Shown here piece after piece: positions 33,277 through 42,151 of a DNA stretch of 64,000 bases. Where the stretch lies: assembly GCA_017433405.1 (NCBI GenBank), contig JAFRHH010000033.1:16736-80735 (forward strand), given 5' to 3'. How positions within the stretch are numbered: the first letter of the stretch is position 1; each line of letters starts with the position of its first letter. This stretch comes from Clostridia bacterium. Lineage in GTDB: Bacteria > Bacillota > Clostridia > Christensenellales > Aristaeellaceae. A model generated the notes under the pieces. That model ran no database searches. It was not told where the DNA came from and was given only the letters and a program-made list of their open reading frames with translations. Both the position numbers and the translations under genes were made by a program.

Positions 33277-34287
33277 ATGATGAAGAGACCGCCTGCCGTT
33301 AAGCTGACCGTTTGGATAATCCTCGTCATGTTGCTCTGCCCCGCCCTCGCGTCCGCGGAAAGCGCGACTGCAAAGGCCAGCCGGACCACGCAGATCACCG
33401 CGCACTTTGCCACCGTCGAGGAAGGCCGGCAGCGGATGCGCAGCCGGACGCTGTTCCATGACCAGATCTCCGGGAGCATGCTGCCGTTCTTCCTCCAGGC
33501 CAGGGACGGAACGCTGGAGGACTATATCGCGCACTCCGAGGACCAGGTCATGGCGTTTACCCCCGAGGAGGAGCAGCGGGTGCTCGACACGCTGGACTGG
33601 CTGCGGGAAACGCTGGAGGCGCATGGCCTGAGTCTGCCCGATCCGGGAGAGATCACCTTCGTCAAGTCCACGGGGAAGGAAGCCTCCGGCGCCGCCGGCT
33701 ATACCAGCGAAGGCACCGTATTCCTGGCGTGGTTTACCTTTTCCCCGAAGTACTATACGGACGAGCTGTTCCGGGAAACCGTTGTCCATGAGCTGTTCCA
33801 CTGCCTGTCCAGGCTGTTTCCCGAATTCCGCAGGGAGATGTATTCCCTGATTCACTTCACCCTGCTGGACGACGACATCGACGTGCCGGAAGCCATCCGG
33901 GAGCAGATCATCGCCAACCCGGACGTGGAGCACCACAACAGCTGCGCAACCTTTACCATCGGCGGGGAGAAGAAGGACTGCTATCTTGTATTCCTGACGG
34001 ACAGCGTCTTTGAAAAAGCCGGAGACAACTTCTTCTCCGGCATGTATACAGGCATCGTACCGCTGGACGGCTCCAGGATCTACCGGGTGAATGAGGTAGA
34101 AGACTTCTGGGAGGTCGTCGGCAGAAACACGGATTACGTCGAGGATCCCGAAGAGGCGATGGCTTCCAATTTTTCCTTCGCCATCCTCCATCTGGACGAC
34201 GGATATGCCGGTTTCAAAAGCCCCGAAATCCTTGAAGGAATTATTGAATTTTTGAAGACGGAAGCCGAAGGGACCAACGCGGCCTGA
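33277..34287 (+). CDS. Secreted HExxH zinc-metallopeptidase-like protein
   Basis: A 336-residue exported protein with a signal peptide (residues ~1-27, ending ALASA). VVHELFHCLSRLFPEFRREMY contains H171-E172-xx-H175, the zincin signature. The later segment VEDPEEAMASNFSFAIL carries Glu/Asp residues in the helical pattern where a third zinc ligand could lie. I recognise no named peptidase family. It may cleave or merely bind extracellular peptides. It is transcribed alone towards a convergent acyltransferase gene. AAAGGAAG precedes ATG 33277; ATG 33280 is equivalent. Confidence 0.8.
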   Translation: MMKRPPAVKLTVWIILVMLLCPALASAESATAKASRTTQITAHFATVEEGRQRMRSRTLFHDQISGSMLPFFLQARDGTLEDYIAHSEDQVMAFTPEEEQRVLDTLDWLRETLEAHGLSLPDPGEITFVKSTGKEASGAAGYTSEGTVFLAWFTFSPKYYTDELFRETVVHELFHCLSRLFPEFRREMYSLIHFTLLDDDIDVPEAIREQIIANPDVEHHNSCATFTIGGEKKDCYLVFLTDSVFEKAGDNFFSGMYTGIVPLDGSRIYRVNEVEDFWEVVGRNTDYVEDPEEAMASNFSFAILHLDDGYAGFKSPEILEGIIEFLKTEAEGTNAA

Positions 34288-34292
34288 TCAGC

Positions 34293-35606
34293 TTACTGTT
34301 TCCGGATCAGGCCTTCCCGCCAGCAGGTCAGCGGAAGGGTGAATTTACGCATGGGGGTACGCGATGCGGACAGTCCATGGTCCCGCATGACCTGTTCGAA
34401 GGCATCGGCCAGCGGGGTCACGTCGTTGCAGGCCAGCATCGCGAGGCGGAACTGTCCGTCATGATCGATGATGTTCACATGCAGGGTTCTGCCGGCGGCC
34501 GGCTTGCACAGGAAGCGTACATCGGTGATCTGGCCGGAATAGGCGGTTTTGTGCATGGCGCCGATGTAGTCAATATAGAAGGTATCGTGGCTGATCGTAT
34601 AGAACGTGGCCGGTTTCTTCAGTTCCTCCTCATAATCGGTGGCCTCCTCCATGCGCCTGAGATGCATTTCCCCGAGCATATTATAGATGGAACGGAAGAT
34701 ATCCGGATTCATCTGCTGTTTCAGCACGGCGCGCAGCTGCGCGGCGCGCTGGGCGAAAGGAAGCGCGTCCATGGGCGTCCCGCTTACGGGAAGGATGATT
34801 CGGCTGGAGCAGTTTTTAAAGGTTTCCTCGCATCCCAGCGCCCGCCGGATGGAAATCGGCAGGTTGGCGGCAATCTGTCCCTCCGCGTCGGGATGCACGC
34901 GCAGGATCGCCTCTCCGACCAGCATGGAAAACATGACGGAGGGAGAAGTGCCGTTTTCCTTCACAAAGCGCATGAATTCCTCTGACGGCAGGCGGAACCC
35001 GTATTCCAGCGTTTCTCCGGAAGGATTGGGGACAATCTCCGGCAGATGATAGAATTCGGGCTGATTCTTCCTGTCCGGCATCGCAAAGTCCGGGGAAACC
35101 GAATACTGCGAGGCATACGGGTCAACCGTTTCCGCTTCCGTCTCCCGGGTGGCGTCGGTGCGGATGCCATTTCCTTCGTATTCCGTTCCGTCCTTCATGC
35201 AGTAATAGTGATACAGGACGGATTCCAGGAACATATTGATCCCCTGGCCGTCACAGAAGCCGTGGAACATGCTGAACCAGGTCTGGTTGCCGTCCCAGGT
35301 CACATCCAGCAGATGATAATTGGTTTCGCTGCCGCCCACGGAACGGAGCCCCCTGTGATGGGCCACCTTCATGGGCAGCGGGTTCTTCGCGTAATAAACC
35401 GCGCCGTGGTCTACTGTCAGCGAATCGGCCAGGTAGGGCATCCGCTTCAGCGTCCGATCCAGGGCTTTCTGCAGCAGGCCGCCGTCGATTTCCTCCCGGT
35501 GCGCAACCTCCACGGCATATACGGGGATATCAACGGGCAGATAGACATAGGGACTGGACGAAAGGGCAAATTCCTTCTTCTCGAACGTCGGGCGAATGGT
35601 GCTCAT
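34293..35606 (-). CDS. Condensation/alcohol-acetyltransferase-like acyltransferase
   Basis: A 437-residue protein with the CAT/condensation-domain fold signature HGFCDGQG (H115, D119, G120: HxxxDG). An N-terminal half-domain has LLQKALDRTLKRMPYLADSL, and a late ANLPISIRRALG segment is typical of these two-lobed acyltransferases. The family joins an activated acyl group to an alcohol or amine. No phosphopantetheine carrier protein is adjacent. The upstream gene encodes an AMP-forming acyl ligase, so the pair could activate and then transfer an acyl group. GGAGAG lies before ATG 35606. Confidence 0.8.
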   Translation of the reverse strand: MSTIRPTFEKKEFALSSSPYVYLPVDIPVYAVEVAHREEIDGGLLQKALDRTLKRMPYLADSLTVDHGAVYYAKNPLPMKVAHHRGLRSVGGSETNYHLLDVTWDGNQTWFSMFHGFCDGQGINMFLESVLYHYYCMKDGTEYEGNGIRTDATRETEAETVDPYASQYSVSPDFAMPDRKNQPEFYHLPEIVPNPSGETLEYGFRLPSEEFMRFVKENGTSPSVMFSMLVGEAILRVHPDAEGQIAANLPISIRRALGCEETFKNCSSRIILPVSGTPMDALPFAQRAAQLRAVLKQQMNPDIFRSIYNMLGEMHLRRMEEATDYEEELKKPATFYTISHDTFYIDYIGAMHKTAYSGQITDVRFLCKPAAGRTLHVNIIDHDGQFRLAMLACNDVTPLADAFEQVMRDHGLSASRTPMRKFTLPLTCWREGLIRKQ

Positions 35607-35695
35607 TTTTCATCTCTCCTGTTTTATTTTTTTATATGTTTTTATTGCTGCTCCGGAAGCAGTTCGATCACGGAATGGATGTGGAAATATCTGTG

Positions 35696-37687
35696 TTATG
35701 ATTCACTCTTCTCCCTGCTTCGGAGCAGAAACTCCCGGATGCTGAATTCTTTTTCATACAGGAAATCCATGCAGTAAACCGGCTTGCCGTCCGGATAATC
35801 GGTATGGAAATCATTGACCGCCTTCAGGATGATCCGGGCGCTCATGGAGGTATCCCGCCGTTTGTCAATAAAATACTCCGTGCCGTTATCGCTGAAGGAA
35901 ACCCTCAGCCATTCGGGCATCAGGGTAATTTTCACCCGGATATCCCCGGCGGCGGAATACGCGTCGGTAATGCGCTCGGTCAGCATTTCCTCCACGGCCA
36001 GGCGGATCTGCATCATCCTGCGCCTGCTGAAACCCGTGCCGGAAGCCAGCTCGCTGACCAGGCTGGTCACCGGCACGATGGCGTAGCCGCTGTTCCGGAC
36101 CACCAGGTCGAACACCGTCACGCCGCCCGCCAGTTCCTCATCCACCGCCAGGCGTTTGAGGCGGTTCAGCATGTCGGCCCGAAGAGCCCGCTGGTCCAGC
36201 TTGCCGTTCACATTCAGCGGAAAGCTGTCGTACAGAAAAATGTGAGAAGGCACCTTGTACCTGGCGATCAGCGTGCGCAGGGCGTTTTTCATCTCTTCCT
36301 GGTCAAAGGCTGCGCCGCTGTCCGTCAGGGTGACACAGGCTTCCACGCTTTCCCCGTAAATGGGATGCGGCGCGCCCATGACCTTGGCTTCCCGGATGTT
36401 GTCCAGCCGGTTCAGGGCGTTTTCAATTTCGGAGGGGGATATGTTCTCTCCGCCCCGGATGATCACATCCTTGATCCGCCCGGACAGGTGGAGAAAGCCT
36501 TCCTCATCAAAGTACCCCAGATCCCCGGTGTGCAGCCAGCCGTCGTCGTCGATGGCCTGCTTTTCCCGGGGCAGCCTGTCGTACCCGTTCATCAGGTTCG
36601 CTCCCCGGGCAACCACTTCCCCGATCTCCCCGCAGGGCAGGAATCCGCCTTTTCCGTCGGAGATCCGGATATCCAGCCCCCCGATGGACCGGCCCACCGT
36701 CTGCGCCCGCTTTTCCACCAGATCCGACGGCCGCACCATGGTCAGGGGCGCGGCCTCGCTCTGGCCGTACATGTTGATGAAGGTGGCGTTGGCATACTGA
36801 AGCTCCAGTCGCATCATCTGCACCGGGGTGGACATTCCGCCGGCGATCATGCACAGATGCAGGTTCGGCACCGCGCTTTCTTCAAAGCCCTCCGCCTCGG
36901 CCAGCGCCATATACACCGCGCCCACCGCCGCCATATCGGAAACCCGATAGGCGTCAATTTCCCGGACCAGGGTATCCGGCTTATAATTAGCCGGCAGACA
37001 GACCGTGGCGCCGCGGCAGAGATAGGCATAGCTCATCAGCAGGCCCAGAATATGGAACAGCGGCACAGCTACGCAGATGCTGCGGCCGGCATGCCCGGAG
37101 ATGTTTTCGATAAACGCGTCCGCGTCGAAGGTCAGGGCCTTCTGGGAAACCTGCACCGCCTTGGGCATGGAGGTGGTTCCGGAGGTGAAAATGATGAACG
37201 CGGTATCTTCCGTTTCGGATTCCCCGCGCGTGTCGGGGAGCTCCCCCGCGTCCGGAAACAGGTGCCTCAGATCCGCCGCGGAGCGGATGTCCAGGCACCG
37301 CTCCTCCGGAATCGAGGCCAGGGAGGCCAGGCTGCGCATGGCGTCCGGATTTTTCTTCGTCTCCCCGTTATCCCCGCAGAGCAGGAATTCCGTTCCCGTC
37401 ATGGACAGCAGCCCGGCGGCCTCTCCGCTGCTCATGCTGTAATTGACGAGCACGGCCGTGCCGCCCGCCCGGACAATGGCAAAAAAGGCGATCAGCCAGT
37501 TGGCGGAATTGTATCCCCACAGGGCCACCCGGCTCCCCTTTGCCACGCCCATTTCCGTCAGCTTCCGGGCCAGCCCCCGGATGCCCCTGTGCATGTCCTC
37601 ATACGTGCAGTTATCGCCGTTGCCGACAATGGCCAGTCGGCTCGGATATTCACGGCAGAGCCGTGCGGAAAACAGGCTGTCGTTCAT
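35696..37687 (-). CDS. AMP-forming acyl-CoA ligase fused to HATPase (RsbW-like) domain
   Basis: A 663-residue fusion. Residues ~1-515 are an ANL-superfamily ligase: P-loop FTSGTTSMPKA (~167-177), MYGQSEA, WLHTGDLGYF, GRIKDVIIRGGENISP and catalytic Lys496 in NGKLD. Residues ~520-655 resemble the anti-sigma HATPase fold (IRLAVEEML, then VSFSDNG). The metal-binding Asn of the N-box is replaced (TERITDAY rather than TNxIxHAY) and the G1 box is incomplete, so ATP use there is doubtful. ATG 37687 has AGGGGGGG upstream; the ATG at 37708 is too close to the -10. The HxxxDG acyltransferase gene lies 89 bases downstream. Confidence 0.82.
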   Translation of the reverse strand: MNDSLFSARLCREYPSRLAIVGNGDNCTYEDMHRGIRGLARKLTEMGVAKGSRVALWGYNSANWLIAFFAIVRAGGTAVLVNYSMSSGEAAGLLSMTGTEFLLCGDNGETKKNPDAMRSLASLASIPEERCLDIRSAADLRHLFPDAGELPDTRGESETEDTAFIIFTSGTTSMPKAVQVSQKALTFDADAFIENISGHAGRSICVAVPLFHILGLLMSYAYLCRGATVCLPANYKPDTLVREIDAYRVSDMAAVGAVYMALAEAEGFEESAVPNLHLCMIAGGMSTPVQMMRLELQYANATFINMYGQSEAAPLTMVRPSDLVEKRAQTVGRSIGGLDIRISDGKGGFLPCGEIGEVVARGANLMNGYDRLPREKQAIDDDGWLHTGDLGYFDEEGFLHLSGRIKDVIIRGGENISPSEIENALNRLDNIREAKVMGAPHPIYGESVEACVTLTDSGAAFDQEEMKNALRTLIARYKVPSHIFLYDSFPLNVNGKLDQRALRADMLNRLKRLAVDEELAGGVTVFDLVVRNSGYAIVPVTSLVSELASGTGFSRRRMMQIRLAVEEMLTERITDAYSAAGDIRVKITLMPEWLRVSFSDNGTEYFIDKRRDTSMSARIILKAVNDFHTDYPDGKPVYCMDFLYEKEFSIREFLLRSREKSES

Positions 37688-37711
37688 CGAATGCCCCCCC
37701 TCCAGCATCGT

Positions 37712-37717
37712 ATTATA
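37712..37717 (-). promoter_or_regulatory. -10 element of the ligase-acyltransferase operon
   Basis: Consensus TATAAT on the minus strand inside an imperfect palindrome ATCACAAT..TTTGTGAT; the -35 is weak, hinting at activator dependence (inference). Confidence 0.5.
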
Positions 37718-37762
37718 TCACAAAGAGAAGATTGTGATCTTACCGCTTCCGGATCAGGTTCT

Positions 37763-38332
37763 TCAGAACTGAAAGATGATCCCGACCGCCGCGGAGATCG
37801 CGATGAAGATGATCGGGTTCCATTTCAGCTTCCGGATTCCGAAAAAGATGAGCACCCCCAGGATCAGCGCCTTCCATTCGAAGAAGGCGCCCAGGTTCAG
37901 CCCGCCGGAGAGAGTCTCCAGGTGAATCATGGTGATTTTGAACACGTTCAGCCCTGCCGCGGAGATCATCGCCAACGACGCGGGCCGGAGGCCGTAAAAG
38001 GCCCCCTCCACCAGGCGGCTTTCCCTGAAGCGCTTCAGAAAGCGGGCGATGATCAGAATGATAATCACGCAGGGGGCCGCCAGCGCCAGGCTGGCCAGGA
38101 TCCCGCCCGGCACGCCGGCGACATGAAAGCCGGCGTAGGTGGACATGTTGATGCCGATCGCCCCGGGGGTGGATTCCGAAATCGCGATCATATCCGCGAT
38201 GTCCGCGTGAGAAAACCAGTCGGGATGGCGGCTGCTCATCTCATAGAGAAACGGCAGGGTCGCCAGCCCGCCGCCCACGGAAAACAGACCGGTTTTGAAA
38301 AATTCCGCCATCAGCTGAAGAATCGTCGTCAT
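37763..38332 (-). CDS. Chromate transporter-family permease, second half
   Basis: A 189-residue CHR-family membrane protein with FFKTGLFSVGGGLATLPFLYE at the start and AISESTPGAIGINMSTYAGFHVAGVPGG, the family's conserved region. CHR proteins exchange chromate or related oxyanions, but many anaerobe homologues have unproved substrates. Half-size genes in pairs are a known CHR form, and this one overlaps the first half by ATGA. The two subunits likely form a heterodimer. Confidence 0.9.
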   Translation of the reverse strand: MTTILQLMAEFFKTGLFSVGGGLATLPFLYEMSSRHPDWFSHADIADMIAISESTPGAIGINMSTYAGFHVAGVPGGILASLALAAPCVIIILIIARFLKRFRESRLVEGAFYGLRPASLAMISAAGLNVFKITMIHLETLSGGLNLGAFFEWKALILGVLIFFGIRKLKWNPIIFIAISAAVGIIFQF

Positions 38333-38904
38333 TTGCCGGCCTCCTTCCCTTTTTTCCGGTTCTTCACCCCGGCCGCGAGAATGCCCCCCGCCCCGGCCAG
38401 GATCACCAGCACGGCCGCCGGAACCTTCACGGGCAGCACCCCGGCGAAGGCCTGCAGCGCAAAGACCGCCAGATAGAGGCCGAGGGTGAAGGGATCCACC
38501 ACGGACTTCTTCCAGAGCCGGAGCACCGCCTGCAGGATCAGGACGCAGACGCAGACCCGGATCCCGGCAAAGGCATGCTGCACCGCCGGGATATGCGCGA
38601 AATTCCGAAGGAAGGCGGCGATCACCAGAATGATCGCCACCGGCCCCGTCAGGAAGCCAGTCGTCGCGGCCAGAGCGCCCTTCACCCCCGCCCACTTTTC
38701 CCCGATAAAGGTGGAAACGTTCAGCGCGATGATCCCGGGGGTGCACTGCCCGATCGCGAAATAATCCTGGAGCTCCTCCAGGGTCGTCCAGCCGCGCTTG
38801 TCCGCCAGCTCCCGCTCCAGAATCGGCAGCATGGCATAGCCGCCGCCGAAGGTAACGCAGCCGATCCTGACAAAGGTTGTATACAGATCCCAAAGCTCTT
38901 TCAT
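38329..38904 (-). CDS. Chromate transporter-family permease, first half
   Basis: A 191-residue CHR-family protein: TFVRIGCVTFGGGYAMLPILERELADKRGW and the paired AIGQCTPGIIALNVSTFIGEKWAGVKGA motif, followed by several helices. ATG 38904 is used. It starts 29 bases after the stop of the CNNM protein gene, so the three genes may be co-transcribed. Confidence 0.9.
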   Translation of the reverse strand: MKELWDLYTTFVRIGCVTFGGGYAMLPILERELADKRGWTTLEELQDYFAIGQCTPGIIALNVSTFIGEKWAGVKGALAATTGFLTGPVAIILVIAAFLRNFAHIPAVQHAFAGIRVCVCVLILQAVLRLWKKSVVDPFTLGLYLAVFALQAFAGVLPVKVPAAVLVILAGAGGILAAGVKNRKKGKEAGK

Positions 38905-38932
38905 GATATGCTCCCCGCTTCTCCGCGCAAGC

Positions 38933-40375
38933 CTATTCGGCGCCCGCCGCTTCCGCCCGGTCTTCCTTCTGTCCGGATGACGATTTTGTAACCGCTTCGC
39001 TTGTGCGTTCGCGGACAAAATCTGTCTCCTCTGCAGCCGTCAGTTCACGTTGGCCATTCTGTCCGGAGGACGATTCCGCTGCCGCTTCGCCGGCGATTTC
39101 GCGGACCGAATCCGTCACCGGCTTCTCGGCCTCCTCCGGCTTTTCCGGCTCATCCGTCACCTGGACCCGGGTCACCCGGAAGCCGTCCATTTCCGTCACG
39201 GTGAAGCGTTTTCCTTTCAGGGCAAAGGAATCCCCGGTTTCCGGCACCTTCTCCAGCATTTCCGCCGCCCAGCCGCCGACGGTATCCGCGTCGTAGGTGT
39301 TCGGAATTTCGTATTTCTCCAGCAGCTCCTGCAGCTGCATGCTGGCGTCCACCACGAGGCTGCCGTCCTCCTTTTCGACGACCTCCTCGTTGACCTCGTC
39401 ATGCTCGTCGTAGATCTCGCCCACCAGCTCCTCCAGCACGTCCTCCAGCGTCACGATGCCTTCCGTTCCGCCGTACTCGTCCAGCAGGACGATCATATGG
39501 GTCTTCAGCTTCTGGAACTTACGCAGCAGGCTCCCCACGGAGAGGCTGGCCGGGGCGAAATAGGGCTCCTTCATGATCCTGCGGATATCGGTGCAGCCCT
39601 CGTGGGTCATCTTGTAGAAATCCTTTTCGTGCAGAATCCCCACGATATGATCCAGGTCCTCGTGATAGACGGGAATCCGGGAATACCAGGTCTTCCGGAA
39701 CAGCTCCGCCGCCTCCTCGACGGTGGCGGTATCCTCCAGCGCCGTCACGTCGACCCGGGGCGTCATGATATCCGAGGCGTTCTGCTCGTGGAAGCCGATG
39801 GCGGAGCGGATCAGCTCGCCTTCCTCCTCCTCGATATCTCCCTCCGTCTGCGCCTCGTTGACGATCGTCATCAGCTCGTCCTCGATCATGTTCTCCTCGG
39901 GCTCCGGCTTGACCAGCCTGCTCAGCAGCTTCCGCCAGAGGCTGAAGAGATAGTCCAGGGGCTTGAGCAGCACCATCAGCACCCGGATCACCGGAGCGAC
40001 GGACATCGCGTACTTCTCCGGCTGCTGCTTGGCCAGGGTCTTCGGACCCACCTCGCCGAAAAACAAAACCAGCACGGTCATCACCGCCGAAGCCACCGTC
40101 GCGCCCAGATCCTCCCTTCCGGGAAAAATCCGGGTCGTAAACAGCACCGTAGCGATCGCCGTGCCGGCAATATTCACGACATTATTTCCGATCAGCACCG
40201 TCGTCAGAAGGGAATCAAACTGCTCCAGCAGCTCCAGCGCCAGCTGGGCGGAAGGCTTCCTGGATCCCTCGATGGTTTTCAGTTTGACCCGGCTGCAGGC
40301 GGAATAGGCGGTTTCCGTAGCGGAGAAAAAGGCGGACAGCGCGATACACAGGATCAGCGCAAGCCATAAACCCAT
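38933..40375 (-). CDS. CNNM/CorC (hemolysin C-like) membrane protein with two repeat-derived C-terminal units
   Basis: A 480-residue protein: DUF21/CNNM membrane domain (~1-180, start MGLWLALILCIALSAFFSATETA), a CBS pair (~200-325, with DIMTPRVDVTAL and HMIVLLDEYGGTEGIVTLED) and a CorC_HlyC domain (~345-410). The family handles Mg efflux or related ion traffic. The usual end is near RVTRVQV. The last 60 residues are two 30-residue units (TDSVREIAGE.. and TDFVRERTSE..) encoded by tandem palindromic repeats R5 and R4. ATG 40375 gives the family N-terminus. chrA-type genes follow. Confidence 0.92.
   Translation of the reverse strand: MGLWLALILCIALSAFFSATETAYSACSRVKLKTIEGSRKPSAQLALELLEQFDSLLTTVLIGNNVVNIAGTAIATVLFTTRIFPGREDLGATVASAVMTVLVLFFGEVGPKTLAKQQPEKYAMSVAPVIRVLMVLLKPLDYLFSLWRKLLSRLVKPEPEENMIEDELMTIVNEAQTEGDIEEEEGELIRSAIGFHEQNASDIMTPRVDVTALEDTATVEEAAELFRKTWYSRIPVYHEDLDHIVGILHEKDFYKMTHEGCTDIRRIMKEPYFAPASLSVGSLLRKFQKLKTHMIVLLDEYGGTEGIVTLEDVLEELVGEIYDEHDEVNEEVVEKEDGSLVVDASMQLQELLEKYEIPNTYDADTVGGWAAEMLEKVPETGDSFALKGKRFTVTEMDGFRVTRVQVTDEPEKPEEAEKPVTDSVREIAGEAAAESSSGQNGQRELTAAEETDFVRERTSEAVTKSSSGQKEDRAEAAGAE
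38967..39119 (-). repeat. Palindromic repeat copies R4 and R5 in tandem, translated in the CNNM protein
   Basis: R5 (39029-39119, diverged: GATTC for GATTT, GGAGGAC for GGATGAC) is followed by R4 (38967-39029, lacking the last hairpin). Both keep the same frame as the BirA copy. R5 has diverged at many positions yet stays open, which argues for translation being tolerated or kept. Confidence 0.88.
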
Positions 40376-40557
40376 GAAAACATTCAATCCTTTCAGTCGA
40401 TTACACGAAAAGCGGTTCCCGCACGAGCGCAGAAACAGGGGCATTATAGCACGGCTCAGTCCGCTTTGCAACTTTTCCGCCGGGAAGCCTTCTTATATCC
40501 GGTTATTGCCATGGGCTTCCCTTTCCGTTCCCGTCCTCCCCCGCCGACAGCTTCCGC

Positions 40558-41031
40558 TCAGAGATCCTCCATCATCGTCGGATCCTCCTCGAGGACCACC
40601 TGCTCATCCTCCTCGGTCACGGGTTCCGGCGCGGGAACGAACTCCGTCATCCAGGCCTCCTTCGGCAGCCCCGCCAGGTATCCCGGTACGTTCACGACGA
40701 TCCCGTCCCAGCCGTAGGGCAGATCCAGGGTCACCGTTTCCTCCACGGGCTCGTCGCCCTTTTCCTTCGTAATCAGCAGGCGCATGCTGAAGCGCTGGCC
40801 GATCACCGGCGCGCTGGTCCGCTCCCTTTTGGCCAGCTTGCTCAGCCGCTCCTCCCCGACGTACACCTCGACCCGCTGCAGCGCGCCGACCGTTTCGCCG
40901 CCGGTTTCGAGGGTCTTGTTGTCCACATAGACCGTATGGCCGCGGCCGATCAGGAACATCAGCCCCGCCAGCAGCAGGAGGAGCAGCGCTGCGCCGCCGC
41001 GAACCAGCCATTTCCGAGCGTTATTTTCCAT
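40558..41031 (-). CDS. Membrane-anchored accessory protein of the DUF3798 ABC operon
   Basis: A 157-residue protein with one N-terminal helix (~11-30) and a beta-rich extracytoplasmic domain (TVYVDNKTLETGG...VEVYVGEERLSKLAKRERTSAPVIGQRFSMRLLI), ending in an acidic tail. It resembles a small uncharacterised family, possibly DUF6672, that accompanies such transporters. I am not certain of the name. The start overlaps the permease gene by 11 bases, showing coupling. Role unknown. Confidence 0.7.
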   Translation of the reverse strand: MENNARKWLVRGGAALLLLLLAGLMFLIGRGHTVYVDNKTLETGGETVGALQRVEVYVGEERLSKLAKRERTSAPVIGQRFSMRLLITKEKGDEPVEETVTLDLPYGWDGIVVNVPGYLAGLPKEAWMTEFVPAPEPVTEEDEQVVLEEDPTMMEDL

Positions 41032-42151
41032 CCGTCGCCTCTCCTTCCTGCTCCCGTGCCAGCTGCAGGCCGGCGCTGGCCCTCTGGCGGCGCTTCTTGG
41101 TTTCATACATGATCAGCGCCACGGTGATGACCCCATAGGAGACGAAGACCCGGAAATATTCCCCGATCATGGAATCCCCGGTCAGCTTGGAGCCCGCCTG
41201 GGGCGCGACGATAAACATCAGATGGAACAGAATGACCCCCAGGACCACGTTTCCGATGGACGCCCGGTCCACGGAGGCCCCGCCCACCAGCAGCGCCGCG
41301 ATGCAGAACATGCCAATCTGGGAATGGGCCGTATAGGTCGCCAGGTTGCCGATATTCTGAAGATAGAGGATCATGCCGAAGCCGGCGAGCACCGTCGAGA
41401 TCACCATGGCGATGATCCGGGTGCGCTCGACGTTGATGCCCGCGTCCCGGGCCACCTGCATATCCTGGCCCACCGCCCGCATATCCTGGCCCAGCTTCGT
41501 GCGCCGGAACCAGACGATGATCAGGCACATCAGGGCGATAATAAGCAGCGTCAGCACTGGAATCTTCACGGTTCCGATCCGGATCGCCAGCAGGTTGTCG
41601 ATGCACTGGCGCATGTTCAAAAGGCTGACGGTATTCCGGATGCCATAGCCCCGGGGAAGCCGGATGCTCCCGTGGGCGATCGGGATCACCGAGCCCATCA
41701 GATACAGCACCACCAGGAGATAGATGCCGTTAATAAAGAAGGAAATGATATAGCTGGTAATCATCTCCCGGCCCTTGGCCATGTTCAGAATCTTCCCGCA
41801 CAGGAGCCCCAGCCCCACGGAAAAGGGAATGGAAACGATCATCGCCAGGATCACGCCGGGAATCCCCCAGATCTGCCAGTCGGACACGAAAATCAGCGCG
41901 ATCTCGCCGGCCATGGCCCCCAGGGTCATGCCGAAGTTCAGGCCCATGCCCGCCATAATGGGAATCAGCAGGCTCAGGATCAGAAAGGCGTTCCGGCCGA
42001 GCCGGGCGATAATCTCGTTCAGCAGGTATCCGCCGGAGAAGCCGGAAACCGGAATGCAGACCGCGACGATGACCGCGAACATCAGCGGCACGGCGTTGTT
42101 GCGGATCAGCTCCAGCCCTTTTCCGGCAGGAGAGCGAGTCGGCCTGTTCAT
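41021..42151 (-). CDS. ABC transporter permease (BPD_transp_2 family), second permease
   Basis: A 376-residue permease of the RbsC/YufP/YufQ class with ~9-10 helices. It has LGMGLN.G.T.GAMAGEIALI-like N-terminal helices and the LGQDMRAVGQDMQVARDAGINVERTRIIAMVIST loop that docks onto the ATPase, then GNLATYTAHSQIGMFCIAALLVGGASVDRAS. Its start overlaps the first permease stop by four bases. It forms a heteromeric channel with the other permease. Confidence 0.92.
   Translation of the reverse strand: MNRPTRSPAGKGLELIRNNAVPLMFAVIVAVCIPVSGFSGGYLLNEIIARLGRNAFLILSLLIPIMAGMGLNFGMTLGAMAGEIALIFVSDWQIWGIPGVILAMIVSIPFSVGLGLLCGKILNMAKGREMITSYIISFFINGIYLLVVLYLMGSVIPIAHGSIRLPRGYGIRNTVSLLNMRQCIDNLLAIRIGTVKIPVLTLLIIALMCLIIVWFRRTKLGQDMRAVGQDMQVARDAGINVERTRIIAMVISTVLAGFGMILYLQNIGNLATYTAHSQIGMFCIAALLVGGASVDRASIGNVVLGVILFHLMFIVAPQAGSKLTGDSMIGEYFRVFVSYGVITVALIMYETKKRRQRASAGLQLAREQEGEATDGK

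Noticed and set aside
35804-38476. An 890-codon plus-strand open frame
   Set aside because: Antisense to the ligase fusion and chromate-transporter genes; His/Gln/Arg-rich with no domain.
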